Origin: Pandoraea commovens | GTDB taxonomy: Bacteria; Pseudomonadota; Gammaproteobacteria; Burkholderiales; Burkholderiaceae | Assembly: GCF_902459615.1 (NCBI RefSeq) | Contig: NZ_CABPSA010000005.1 | Location: 310,001-374,000 of the forward strand | DNA: 64,000 nt | Reading direction: 5' to 3' | Part shown: in pieces, positions 19,590 to 28,114 of the stretch | Position numbering within the stretch: the first letter of the stretch is position 1 | Layout of the letters: each line of letters begins with the position of its first letter | Notes under the pieces: generated by a model | The model's database searches: none | What the model was told of the DNA's origin: nothing | The model's input: only the letters and a program-made list of their open reading frames with translations | Position numbers and translations under genes: made by a program

Positions 19590-20486
19590 TCAAGGCCCTT
19601 TCAATGCCCCTGCTAACGCATCGGCCAGTGCCACGACCAACCCGCCCGCGTCGCGGCGGCGCAGCAACGCGACTTCGCTGTCGGCATTCGCGTCGTCGAG
19701 CGCAACCCGGCGCACATCCGGCCCGGCGAGCGCCGCCAGGCTCTCGGGCACGATCGCCACACCGAAACCGGCGGCGACCAGATTGACGAGGGTCGCCTTG
19801 CGCGAAGTTGCCGGAGCCGCCGCCGGAAAGAAACCGTGTTGCTGACACAGTTGCGCGACCCGGTAGCTCAGTCCACCGCGCTCGCGATGCGGCAGCGACA
19901 CGAACGGCTCGCCAGCGAGCGCCGCCACGCTCACTGATGCCACATCTGCCAGCGCATGATCGCTGGCCACCAGTAGCAACAAGCGCTCACGCGCAATCGT
20001 CTCGCAAACGAGCGACGGCGCGGGGCGCAGCACGGGCAATCGCACCAACCCCAGGTCGATGCGCCCGGCTTCGACCTCGTCCTGTTGTTGTTCGGACGAC
20101 AGCGTCGAGACATCGACGGTGACGCCCGGGTTCGCCTGCAAATGGGCACGCAACGCTACCGGCAGTCCCCCGGCGAACGGCACGGAACTGGAATGCGCGA
20201 GCCGCACGGTGCCTTGCTCGCCGCGCGCCACACTGCGCGTGAGCGCGACGGAGCCTTCGAGTTCGGTCAGCACGCGTCGCGCTTCGGTAACGAACGTCCG
20301 CCCGGCGGGGGTGAGCGTCACGCCTTTCGACGAGCGTTCGAGCAACACCGCCTGCAACTCCTTTTCGAGCTCGGAGATCTGGCGACTCAACGCCGACTGC
20401 GCGACGAACAGACGCTCCGCCGCCGCGCTGAACCCGCCCGCGTCGACCACTTCCAGGAAATAACGCAACTGCCGCAGCGACACCAT
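19590..20486 (-). CDS. LysR-family transcriptional regulator
   Basis: 298 residues. The N-terminal winged helix (FSAAAERLFVAQSALSRQISELEKEL) is followed by a type-2 periplasmic-binding-fold effector domain. It is divergent from a TauE/SafE exporter gene with 140 bases between them, the usual layout for a regulator of its neighbour. The effector is unknown. A start two codons upstream is equally possible. Confidence 0.92.
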   Translation of the reverse strand: MVSLRQLRYFLEVVDAGGFSAAAERLFVAQSALSRQISELEKELQAVLLERSSKGVTLTPAGRTFVTEARRVLTELEGSVALTRSVARGEQGTVRLAHSSSVPFAGGLPVALRAHLQANPGVTVDVSTLSSEQQQDEVEAGRIDLGLVRLPVLRPAPSLVCETIARERLLLLVASDHALADVASVSVAALAGEPFVSLPHRERGGLSYRVAQLCQQHGFFPAAAPATSRKATLVNLVAAGFGVAIVPESLAALAGPDVRRVALDDANADSEVALLRRRDAGGLVVALADALAGALKGP

Positions 20487-20626
20487 GACCATGCCGTTTC
20501 GAGATCGAACATCGCCACATTCTATATTGGCGCGACGCCTGCACGCGGCCCTATGCTGACGGAAAACCCGCGTGCTCTCAGGCCTTTACGCCAGCACGCT
20601 CCGCATCGAATCTCAACGCCGTCACC

Positions 20627-21418
20627 ATGCTCACCACGCTAACCACTTCTGCGCTCGACTCACTCGGCTCACTGACTGCGGCCCTTCCAACACCCGGCCA
20701 CTGGCTGCTGATGAGCGCAGCGCTCGTCGTCGCCTATGTGATTTTCGGCATCGCGGGCTTCGGCACGGCGCTCGTCGCCAGCCCCCTCCTGGCTTACGCG
20801 ATGCCTGTCGCGCAAATCGTGCCGATGCTCGCCCTGCTCGACTTCAGCGCGGCATCGGGTAATGTCCTGCGCAATGCCCGCGCCGCCGACATGAGCGAGT
20901 TGCGACGTCTGCTGCCCGCCATCGCGATCGGCAGCCTCGCGGGCGGGGCGCTGCTGTTGCGGCTGCAACCGGAGGTGCTGCTTAAGGCGCTGGCGTGGTT
21001 CGTCTGCGCATATGCGGTGTTTTCGCTGATCGGGCCGCGCGCGAAATCGCGTCTGTCACAGGCATGGGCGATTCCGTTCGGGACGGTGGGGGGGATGTTC
21101 GGGGCGATGTTCGGCAGCGGGGGCTTCGTCTTCGCCATCTATCTGACGAGTCGTCTGGAGCGCGTGGAGGCGATGCGCGTAACGCAGGCGACGCTCATCG
21201 GCTTCAGCACGCTCGCGCGCGCCGTGCTGTTCCTGCTGGCAGGTGTCTACGCCAACATGTCGATGCTGGTGACAGCCGTCTCGCTCATCCCCGCGATGAT
21301 CGTCGGTATGTGGCTCGGCAAGCACATCACGTTGCGGCTCTCTCGGCAACAGTTCGTGCGCGCGGTGAATTTCGTGGTGCTGGTCGCAGGCATCGCATTG
21401 CTGATACGCAGCCGGTAA
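20627..21418 (+). CDS. TauE/SafE-family anion exporter
   Basis: 263-residue integral membrane protein with about eight hydrophobic segments. It shows the family motifs FGIAGFGTALVASPLL near the N-terminus and GGMFGAMFGSGGFVFAIYLT in the second half, which are the two inverted repeats of TauE/SafE. These proteins export sulfite, sulfonates or sulfoacetate-like anions. It is probably controlled by the divergent LysR. A link to the sulfoacetate-type genes at 32.7-38.3 kb is possible but not shown by position. Confidence 0.88.
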   Translation: MLTTLTTSALDSLGSLTAALPTPGHWLLMSAALVVAYVIFGIAGFGTALVASPLLAYAMPVAQIVPMLALLDFSAASGNVLRNARAADMSELRRLLPAIAIGSLAGGALLLRLQPEVLLKALAWFVCAYAVFSLIGPRAKSRLSQAWAIPFGTVGGMFGAMFGSGGFVFAIYLTSRLERVEAMRVTQATLIGFSTLARAVLFLLAGVYANMSMLVTAVSLIPAMIVGMWLGKHITLRLSRQQFVRAVNFVVLVAGIALLIRSR

Positions 21419-21435
21419 ACATCGCGCCAGCAAGC

Positions 21436-21475
21436 GGGTATGCGGGTATGCGGGTATGCAGGTATGCAGGTATGC
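21436..21475. repeat. Five tandem copies of an 8-base repeat
   Basis: Three GGGTATGC units followed by two AGGTATGC units, uninterrupted. It lies 30 bases before the PfkB kinase start, in the promoter/leader. Octamer length means that a change in copy number shifts spacing, not frame, since it is outside the coding sequence. Confidence 0.95.
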
Positions 21476-21505
21476 TGACGGCCATTCTTACGCGACGCTC
21501 CGCTC

Positions 21506-22423
21506 ATGTCTCTGCCCGCCCTGCTCGTCTTTGGCGAAGCCCTCACCGATCTGATCCGTCAACCGGAGAGCGACGGTCGCCAATGGATCAGCCGTGCGGG
21601 CGGCGCATGCTGGAACGTCGCTCGGGTGACGGCGGCGATGGGCGTGGCGACGGGCTACGGCGGCGCCATCAGCACGCATGCTCCGTTTGGGACCGAATTG
21701 CTCGCGCTCTCCCGCGCAGCCGGGCTGGATGAGCGCTACTGGCAGGCCGTCGATGCGCCACCGCTGGTGGCTGTCGTGCACCGGCACGATCCGCCTGCTT
21801 ACTTCTTTCTCGGTGAAGGCGCGGCCGATCTGGCATTCGATCCGGCGGCCTTGCCCGTCGGCTGGCAGGATGCCGCACACGTCGCGCATTTCGGCTGCAT
21901 CAGTCTCGTTCGGGAGCCGCTGGCAAGCACGCTGCTCACCATCGCGCAGACGTTGCACGACACCGGTGTCGCGATCAGCTTCGATCCGAATCTTCGGAAT
22001 CTGATGGGGCCTGCGTATTTCGCCACGTTCATTCGCATGGCGCGCCTCTCGACGTGGCTCAAGCTCTCAGTCGAAGACTTGCGCGGCCTCTACCCGACAC
22101 TTCCCGACGACGACGCCCTCGCGGACGTGCGTCGCATCGCCCCGCAAGCGCAGATTCTGTTGACGGATGGGGCGCGTGGCATGCGCTTGCTGCTGCCGGA
22201 CGGCAGTGTCCTCGTCCAACCGGCGTTCAGTGTCGAAGTGGCCGACACCGTTGGCGCGGGCGACGCGGCTATCGGTGGCTGGTTAGCCAGCCTGTCCCGA
22301 ATGCCGGACGCGCCGCTCGCCGTCCATTTGCGCCGTGCTGCGGCTGCCGCCGCGCTGGCCTGCACCCGCACTGGTGCGCACGCGTCCGGCTGGGACGATG
22401 TCGAAGCGCTCGCTCGAACCTGA
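21506..22423 (+). CDS. PfkB-family carbohydrate kinase (fructokinase-like)
   Basis: 305 residues with the ribokinase fold. The N-terminal motif is FGEALTDLIRQ, the sugar-binding loop GGACWNVA, and the catalytic signature DTVGAGDAAIGG, with the base Asp in place. Phosphorylates a sugar or nucleoside using ATP; the specific substrate is not readable, though fructose is common for this subgroup. No clear Shine-Dalgarno is seen; the upstream 8-base repeat array replaces the expected leader. It stands alone between a TauE gene and a LysR gene, all on the plus strand. Confidence 0.85.
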   Translation: MSLPALLVFGEALTDLIRQPESDGRQWISRAGGACWNVARVTAAMGVATGYGGAISTHAPFGTELLALSRAAGLDERYWQAVDAPPLVAVVHRHDPPAYFFLGEGAADLAFDPAALPVGWQDAAHVAHFGCISLVREPLASTLLTIAQTLHDTGVAISFDPNLRNLMGPAYFATFIRMARLSTWLKLSVEDLRGLYPTLPDDDALADVRRIAPQAQILLTDGARGMRLLLPDGSVLVQPAFSVEVADTVGAGDAAIGGWLASLSRMPDAPLAVHLRRAAAAAALACTRTGAHASGWDDVEALART

Positions 22424-22518
22424 CTTCCACCGCGATTCGAACGCAAGCGTCGAGTCAATCATCCGAATACTGGCTATGATGAGAGCCAATCATCACCCCA
22501 GCCGATACATTCGACAAT

Positions 22519-23427
22519 ATGACGCCCGACCAATTGCTGACCTTCGCGACGGTGGCCGAACTCGGCAACATCAGCCATGCGGCGCAGGCGTTGCACCTGT
22601 CGCAGCCAGCCGTTTCCGGCCAATTGCGGCTGTTGCAGGAGTCGTTCGGCGAGCCGTTATACCGGCGTGACGGACGCGGTATCCGTCTGACCGCCGTGGG
22701 CGAGCAGGTGGCCGTCTACGCGAACAAGCTGCGTCAGGATTACCGTCAGGCGATGGCGTTGCGCGACAGCTTGCGGGGACTGGAGACGGGCGCGCTGCGC
22801 ATTGGCGCAAGTACGACGCCCGCGAGCTATCTGCTGCCATACGTCATCGCAGAATTCCATCAACGCTACCCGGCGGTCGCGCTGCATATCATCGACGGCA
22901 ACACGAGCGAGATCGTGGCGCAGCTCGACCGGCTCGACGTCGCATTTATCGAGGGGGCGGTGCCGCCGGGGTTATCACCGGAGATTGCGGTGCGTCCGTG
23001 GCGCGACGACGAGATCGTGGCGATTGCGCGCGCCGATCATCCGCTCGCGCAGCATCCTGAGGGCGCGTCGCTGCAAAGCATTGCCGCCTATCCACTGATC
23101 ATGCGCGAGCCCGGCTCCGGGGTGCGAGCGCTGGTGGCGCGCGCCTTCTCGGTATCGGGACTGGAGCCGCGCGTCGCGCTCGAACTTGCGGGGGTGGAAA
23201 GTATCAAGGAAGCCGTGCGCGCAGGCATGGGCGTGGGCTTCGTGTCCGCGATGTCGATGCGTCACGAAGACGCGGCGTTGGCCACCGTGCGCATCGATCC
23301 GCCGCACGGCCTCAAGCGTCTGCTGACCGCGCTCGTGCCACATGCCGACGCGTTGTCGCGTCCCACCGAGCGCTTTCTCGCCCAGTGTTTTGCAGGGGAC
23401 GCCACCGATCCGGCCCCGATGCGGTGA
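22519..23427 (+). CDS. LysR-family transcriptional regulator (CysL/YeiE-like)
   Basis: 302 residues: a winged helix at 1-60 (ISHAAQALHLSQPAVSGQLRLLQE) and an effector domain with GALRIGASTTPASYLLP, the pattern of the CysL/YeiE subgroup that often regulates sulfur genes. The closest genes are the PfkB kinase upstream (95-base gap) and a converging SDR reductase. The target is not evident. Confidence 0.9.
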   Translation: MTPDQLLTFATVAELGNISHAAQALHLSQPAVSGQLRLLQESFGEPLYRRDGRGIRLTAVGEQVAVYANKLRQDYRQAMALRDSLRGLETGALRIGASTTPASYLLPYVIAEFHQRYPAVALHIIDGNTSEIVAQLDRLDVAFIEGAVPPGLSPEIAVRPWRDDEIVAIARADHPLAQHPEGASLQSIAAYPLIMREPGSGVRALVARAFSVSGLEPRVALELAGVESIKEAVRAGMGVGFVSAMSMRHEDAALATVRIDPPHGLKRLLTALVPHADALSRPTERFLAQCFAGDATDPAPMR

Positions 23428-23512
23428 CACGTGACAACGACCCCATCGTGCGCCGCACGGCACTCGTCGCATCGCGAACCGGATCGGCGCGTCAGGCCGA
23501 TCTCCTACGACC

Positions 23513-24619
23513 TTATTTGAAATCCCAGGCCATCTGCTCGGCGACCGACGTCGCTTCCGATGACCGCACACACACGTCCAGATAGTCAGTCACGGCAGGC
23601 GGCGGAGGCGTGCCCTCGCCGAGCAGACGACGGTTGTCGAACACATAGTCGAGCGCCGCAAAAGCGCCATAGCGACGCAACGCCTTCGCCATCAGACGGC
23701 TATTGCCATGTCCCAACTGACGCGCCAGCGCAGGCGTCAGCCGGTCGATCTCCGCTTCGCCGATGTGGCGGAAGCGCTCGCCAAGGGGCGCCACACCGCG
23801 CGCTCTGGCCAGCGCCGCCTCGATTTCGCGAATCGTGCGCGCACTGCCCTCTCCCGCCGACACGTGATACAGGTCGTGACGCAGTCGGGGCAGGAACGCG
23901 AGATCGATGAGCGCATCGGCGCAGTAATCGACCGGCACGACGTCGAGACGGTCGTCAAGCCCGCACGTGAATGCGCCCAGCAACTGCACCATCCGGAACA
24001 TCCAGAAAATGCTGCCTGACGGCTCGCAGCCGAGGCGCGTGTGCCCCACCACGATGGATGGCCGCGCGATCACCAGCGGCAGGCCCGGCCACTCGCTGCG
24101 CAGACGCCGCTCGGCCTCCGCCTTCGACGCCGTGTAGGCCACCACCTGATGGTCGGCAAACGCGAGCTCGTGCGATTCCTTCACTACGCCGGACAACGCG
24201 TCGCCGCACGCCATGGCGGTGCCGACGTGCACGAAGCGCTCAAGCACCGGCGACGCCGCGACTGCGCGCGCCAGCGCCAACGTCCCGGTCACGTTGACGG
24301 TATCGAGTTGCGGATGTGCCGAGAAGCTCGCAATCGCCCCCGCGTGAATCACGTGCGTGACGCTGCGCATGCGCGGGTCGTCGTCGAACGTCACCGGCTG
24401 CGCCAGATCGCCGCAAACGATGTTCGCTTCGGTGAGCGTCAGCCGATGCACGGGTGCCACGCGAAAACGGTCCATTGCGGCGCGTACACGGGCAAGACCG
24501 TCGCTGCTGGTGCGCGCACGCACGAGCAGCAATAACGACGGACCGAAGCCGTCCTTCAGAAGTTGGGCGACAACGGCGCCGCCCACAAAACCGGTACTGC
24601 CGGTGACGAGAATTCGCAT
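23513..24619 (-). CDS. Extended SDR / thioester-reductase-like NAD(P) protein
   Basis: 368 residues. A Rossmann glycine motif GSTGFVGGAV at residue 7 and catalytic YTASK (Tyr-x3-Lys) near 160, within the NAD_binding_4 / male-sterility subgroup that includes fatty-acyl and thioester reductases. The helix after the active site (FWMFRMVQLLGAF) is hydrophobic and may be a membrane or lipid contact. Substrate unknown. It is 42 bases downstream of the MipA-like gene on the same strand, so probably co-transcribed. Confidence 0.8.
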   Translation of the reverse strand: MRILVTGSTGFVGGAVVAQLLKDGFGPSLLLLVRARTSSDGLARVRAAMDRFRVAPVHRLTLTEANIVCGDLAQPVTFDDDPRMRSVTHVIHAGAIASFSAHPQLDTVNVTGTLALARAVAASPVLERFVHVGTAMACGDALSGVVKESHELAFADHQVVAYTASKAEAERRLRSEWPGLPLVIARPSIVVGHTRLGCEPSGSIFWMFRMVQLLGAFTCGLDDRLDVVPVDYCADALIDLAFLPRLRHDLYHVSAGEGSARTIREIEAALARARGVAPLGERFRHIGEAEIDRLTPALARQLGHGNSRLMAKALRRYGAFAALDYVFDNRRLLGEGTPPPPAVTDYLDVCVRSSEATSVAEQMAWDFK

Positions 24620-24661
24620 GGCGATGGCCTCACAGAACGATATGCGTCGCAGATCGCCCGA

Positions 24662-25564
24662 TCAGAACGTGTAGTCGAGCGTTGCCGCGGCCTGATAGTT
24701 GGTCTTGTTGAAGACGATGGGGCTCTTGGCCGCGTTGCCGGTGTAGCGAATCACGCCTCCCGCGACCGTCGTGCTCCAGTGCTTGGTGAATTTGTGCGTC
24801 CAGTTCGCCGTCAGGCTCACGCCGTACAGGCCGCCGCCGGGGGCGTACTGACCGAAGCCGGAGTTCAGGCTCTGGTTGGCCGTCACACCGAAATAGGTTT
24901 GCGCGTACTTGCCGCTGGCGAAGTGCGCGGTAGCGCCGATGCCGACGGAATCGGCCGCCGACTTGTAGATCACGCTATCGACCGAGAAGCGGTAGATGTT
25001 GCCGCGATCGCGGTTGGTCAGCGCAATGTCGGTCGCGACACTCACGACGGCCAGATCGCTGATCGTGTAGCCAGCTTGCAGCGTGGTGAAGAGCGAGCCC
25101 TTGATGTTGCCCATGCCGCGCAGCTTCTTCGAACCGGCGTCGAGCCCTTTGGGGTCGTCCTTGCGTCCGCCGTCATACGAAAGTGCAGCGGACACGAAGA
25201 AGCCCGCGGGCAGCGACAGGCGATAACCGATGCCGCTCAGGCCGATGAACACGCCGATAGGCGTTTGCAACGCCAGGTTCAACGCGGGCGTCGCACGATA
25301 TTCGTCGCTGCCCATGTAGCGCGGCGAGACACCGACGCCACCGCCAAGGGTGAATTCGTAGCCGCTGTCCGCCGCCTTCGTGGGCAGACTCTGGTCCGGC
25401 TGAATGCCGCTGTATCGGGCCGGCTCGACAGCTAATGCGGGCGATGCGACACCCGCGAACAGCACGCCCGCCGCCACTGCCATGAGAGGGTGCAAATGGC
25501 GATTGCCGCAATGGCTTCGGTGGGCGCGAAGGCGACGGAGGGGGCTGGCGAGACGGCTTTTCAT
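24662..25564 (-). CDS. MipA/OmpV-family outer-membrane protein
   Basis: 300 residues. After a basic N-terminus a long signal sequence ends near ASPALA. The mature part is an amphipathic beta-barrel ending in a terminal aromatic (ATLDYTF), and it carries the MipA landmark GGGVGVSPRYMGSDEYR. In E. coli MipA scaffolds murein enzymes; OmpV members are porin-like or react to osmolarity and antibiotics. I chose ATG 25564 with GTAGGAG upstream. It is divergent from an RstAB-like two-component system, with a perfect palindrome between them, so regulation by that system is likely. Confidence 0.88.
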   Translation of the reverse strand: MKSRLASPLRRLRAHRSHCGNRHLHPLMAVAAGVLFAGVASPALAVEPARYSGIQPDQSLPTKAADSGYEFTLGGGVGVSPRYMGSDEYRATPALNLALQTPIGVFIGLSGIGYRLSLPAGFFVSAALSYDGGRKDDPKGLDAGSKKLRGMGNIKGSLFTTLQAGYTISDLAVVSVATDIALTNRDRGNIYRFSVDSVIYKSAADSVGIGATAHFASGKYAQTYFGVTANQSLNSGFGQYAPGGGLYGVSLTANWTHKFTKHWSTTVAGGVIRYTGNAAKSPIVFNKTNYQAAATLDYTF

Positions 25565-25694
25565 GGCACTCCTACAAAATTCGATGAGTTTCAGTAGTGG
25601 GAACTTGGCATTGCAATCTGCGGATGGATCGCAAGTTGAACGCATGGTAGGCAAGAAGCCTTCGCGTGGCTGTTATCCGATTTAGGAGAGTTGT

Positions 25695-25716
25695 GAACAA
25701 ATGTTTTCATTTGTTC
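25695..25716. promoter_or_regulatory. Perfect palindrome between mipA-like and rstA-like genes
   Basis: Nine-base arms GAACAAATG and CATTTGTTC around TTTT. It sits centrally in the divergent 287-base region and is a candidate operator for the adjacent response regulator. A terminator is unlikely because no gene ends here. Confidence 0.6.
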
Positions 25717-25851
25717 GAAGGTTTGAAACGCCCGCCTGGCGGGCCTCCAGGGCAGTAAAATGCGCCTCACGGGAGTGCTGCCGGCCGTCGGACGCGGAAC
25801 GCCGGACGTGGAAAACCGGGCGGCACAGAAAAATTGACAGGAATAACGACC

Positions 25852-26556
25852 ATGTATCGAGTCTTGCTGGTCGAAGACGATGCACGCCTTGCCGCGCTCG
25901 TTACCGAATATCTGCACGCTTACCGCTTTGAAGTGATGGTCGTGGGCGACGGCTCGCGCGCGCTGGAGCGGTTTCGCGCGTTTTCGCCGGACATCGTGAT
26001 CCTCGATCTGATGCTGCCGGGAATGGACGGCATGGAAATCTGCCGCCAGTTGCGCGCCGTGAGTACCACGCCGATCCTGATTCTCACTGCACGCGAAGAC
26101 ACCTACGATCAGGTGGCGGGGCTGGAAGTCGGGGCGGACGACTACGTCGTCAAGCCGGTCGAGCCTCGCTTGCTGCTGGCGCGGCTTCGAGCGCTGTTAC
26201 GGCGTGTCGTGCCCAGCACCGAGCTGGAACTCGAGAACGACGACGGACTCGCGTTCGGGCAATTACGCATCGTGCCGCGCGACCGCATGGTGTTCTGGCG
26301 CGGCGCAACGGTCGAGCTCAAGTCCAATGAGTTCAGCCTGCTCCTGATATTGGCGCGCGGTGCGGGGCGAGTGGTCACGCGCGACGAGATCCTTCAGCAG
26401 TTGCGCGGCATCGAATTCGACGGCATCGATCGCACGGTGGATGTGGGCATTTACCGGTTGCGCAAACGCTTCGAAGACACTGACGGTGAACCCCAGCGCA
26501 TCAAGACCGTTTGGGGCCGGGGCTATCTGTTCAGCCCCTCGGCCTGGGAAAGTTGA
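25852..26556 (+). CDS. OmpR/RstA-type response regulator
   Basis: 234 residues: a receiver with LLVEDDARLAALVTEYL, phospho-Asp in IVILDLMLPGMDG, Thr in ILTARED and Lys in YVVKPVEP, then an OmpR winged helix (LLLILARGAGRVVTRDEI, DRTVDVGIYRLRKR, GRGYLFS). Closest in feel to RstA. I chose ATG 25852, which has ACAGGA before it, over a TTG at 25834. It forms a two-gene operon with the kinase 25 bases downstream. Confidence 0.93.
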   Translation: MYRVLLVEDDARLAALVTEYLHAYRFEVMVVGDGSRALERFRAFSPDIVILDLMLPGMDGMEICRQLRAVSTTPILILTAREDTYDQVAGLEVGADDYVVKPVEPRLLLARLRALLRRVVPSTELELENDDGLAFGQLRIVPRDRMVFWRGATVELKSNEFSLLLILARGAGRVVTRDEILQQLRGIEFDGIDRTVDVGIYRLRKRFEDTDGEPQRIKTVWGRGYLFSPSAWES

Positions 26557-26581
26557 AGGGAAATAAAGGGAGAGTTAGGGC

Positions 26582-27880
26582 ATGTTTCGCGTCCTATTGA
26601 AGCTGTACGCGCTGGTCGGTATTTCTATCGTTGCGTCGATTCTGATCATCACCTACACGTTCGGCCATCTGTTTCTGGACACCATGAACAGCTCCGCGCA
26701 AAAGCAACTGGGCGGTTATGCGTGGCTGATCAACGAGAAACTCGGTGATATCCCGGAATCCGAGTGGCCGCAGTTCGTCAAAGAATTTGCCTCGAAGACG
26801 CAGGACACCCTGACCCTCCAGCCGCTCAAGGATTTCCCGGTAGAACGCGAGTATCTTCGCCAGGATCTCGAAGCGGGGCTGCCGATCGTGAACGGCACCG
26901 ACGGCGAGCACTACGCCATGCGCCTGCGCAATTCGCAGTGGGTTCTGACGTCGGAAAGCGGTACCGATCTGAGCATGAAACAGATCAATTACCTCGCCTA
27001 TGCCGTGGTGGCCATACTCATGCTGATCTCCGTGTTGACCTGGGTGCGTTGGTACTGGACGGATCTGAAATCGCTCAATCGTGCGGCAATTCGCTTTGGC
27101 GAAGGCGATTTCAGCTCACGTGCCAAGGTGTCACGCTTCTCGAATCTGACCGCGCTGGTGCGCGTGTTCAACACCATGGCCGACCGTATCGAGCGGTCCA
27201 TCAAAGCGCAGAAAGACATGATCAATGCCGTGTCGCATGAATTGCGCACGCCGATTGCGCGACTGGATTTCGGGCTGGAGATCTTGCAGCAACGGCGTCA
27301 GGAACCGGACGCAGACGACCGGATCAACGCCCTCAAGGGCGACATCCGCGAGCTGGACGAACTGGTGACGGAGTTGCTTTCGCTGGCCCGACTCGACCAG
27401 ATCACTGCGCCGCCGATGCGCCAGACGGTGTCGTTGCGCCTGATGTTCGACAGTCTTGCGGCGAATTGCACGGAGGTATTGGCGACGCGCTCGATTGCCC
27501 TGGACATCGCGGCCGAGCCGGGCGCGGATCGTGTGGAGGTGGAGCCTAAGCTGATGGCACGTGCGGTACAGAACCTGCTCAACAATGCGATGCGGCACAC
27601 GTCACGACGCATCGTCTGCGGCGCGCGGGCGTGCGAGAACGGCGAGGTGATGATTTACGTGGACGACGACGGCGAGGGTGTCCCGCCCGCTGAGCGTGCC
27701 CGCATCTTCGAGCCGTTCCACCGATTGGACAGCAGCCGCAATCGCGCGACGGGCGGCTTCGGCCTGGGCCTGGCCATCGTGCGGCGCATCGCGCTACTCC
27801 ACGGCGGGCGCGTGCGCGTCGACACCTCGCCACTCGGCGGCGCCCGCTTCACGATCACGTTGCCTGCACCGCCCGCCTGA
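26582..27880 (+). CDS. RstB-type sensor histidine kinase
   Basis: 432 residues. TM1 at about 10-30, a periplasmic sensor of some 105 residues, TM2 near 140-160, HAMP, then the H-box AVSHELRTPIARL, N-box NLLNNAMRH, G1 DDGEGVP and G2 GGFGLGLAIV, all intact. RstB-like in layout. It should sense an envelope signal (acidity, divalent cations or peptides in known relatives) and act on the preceding regulator. Downstream porin and ABC-transporter genes may be targets. Confidence 0.93.
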   Translation: MFRVLLKLYALVGISIVASILIITYTFGHLFLDTMNSSAQKQLGGYAWLINEKLGDIPESEWPQFVKEFASKTQDTLTLQPLKDFPVEREYLRQDLEAGLPIVNGTDGEHYAMRLRNSQWVLTSESGTDLSMKQINYLAYAVVAILMLISVLTWVRWYWTDLKSLNRAAIRFGEGDFSSRAKVSRFSNLTALVRVFNTMADRIERSIKAQKDMINAVSHELRTPIARLDFGLEILQQRRQEPDADDRINALKGDIRELDELVTELLSLARLDQITAPPMRQTVSLRLMFDSLAANCTEVLATRSIALDIAAEPGADRVEVEPKLMARAVQNLLNNAMRHTSRRIVCGARACENGEVMIYVDDDGEGVPPAERARIFEPFHRLDSSRNRATGGFGLGLAIVRRIALLHGGRVRVDTSPLGGARFTITLPAPPA

Positions 27881-27904
27881 AAGCGCACAATCTTCGTGTC
27901 GCCT

Positions 27905-27962
27905 GCGTTGTTTATTTGCAGAAACCGCTGTGAACGTTTGAGTTTTTGCAAATAAATAACGC
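27905..27962. promoter_or_regulatory. 16-bp inverted repeat upstream of the porin
   Basis: Arms 27905-27920 and 27947-27962 match at 15 of 16 positions, with a 26-base centre. It lies about 150 bases before the porin start and 25 past the kinase stop. It could be an operator pair or a large hairpin closing the kinase transcript; there is no T tract. Confidence 0.6.
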
Positions 27963-28114
27963 AATTCCCACATCCCCTCTGCCTGCCCGGCCCCCTCCTC
28001 CGCCGTTGAGTATCTAGCAAGTCCCCCTCTTTCGGACGACGACACATTGTCATGTTCGCGACATGTTGGCCGCTTACATTGGCGGCTCAATTTAATCCCA
28101 AAGAGGACCTTGAA

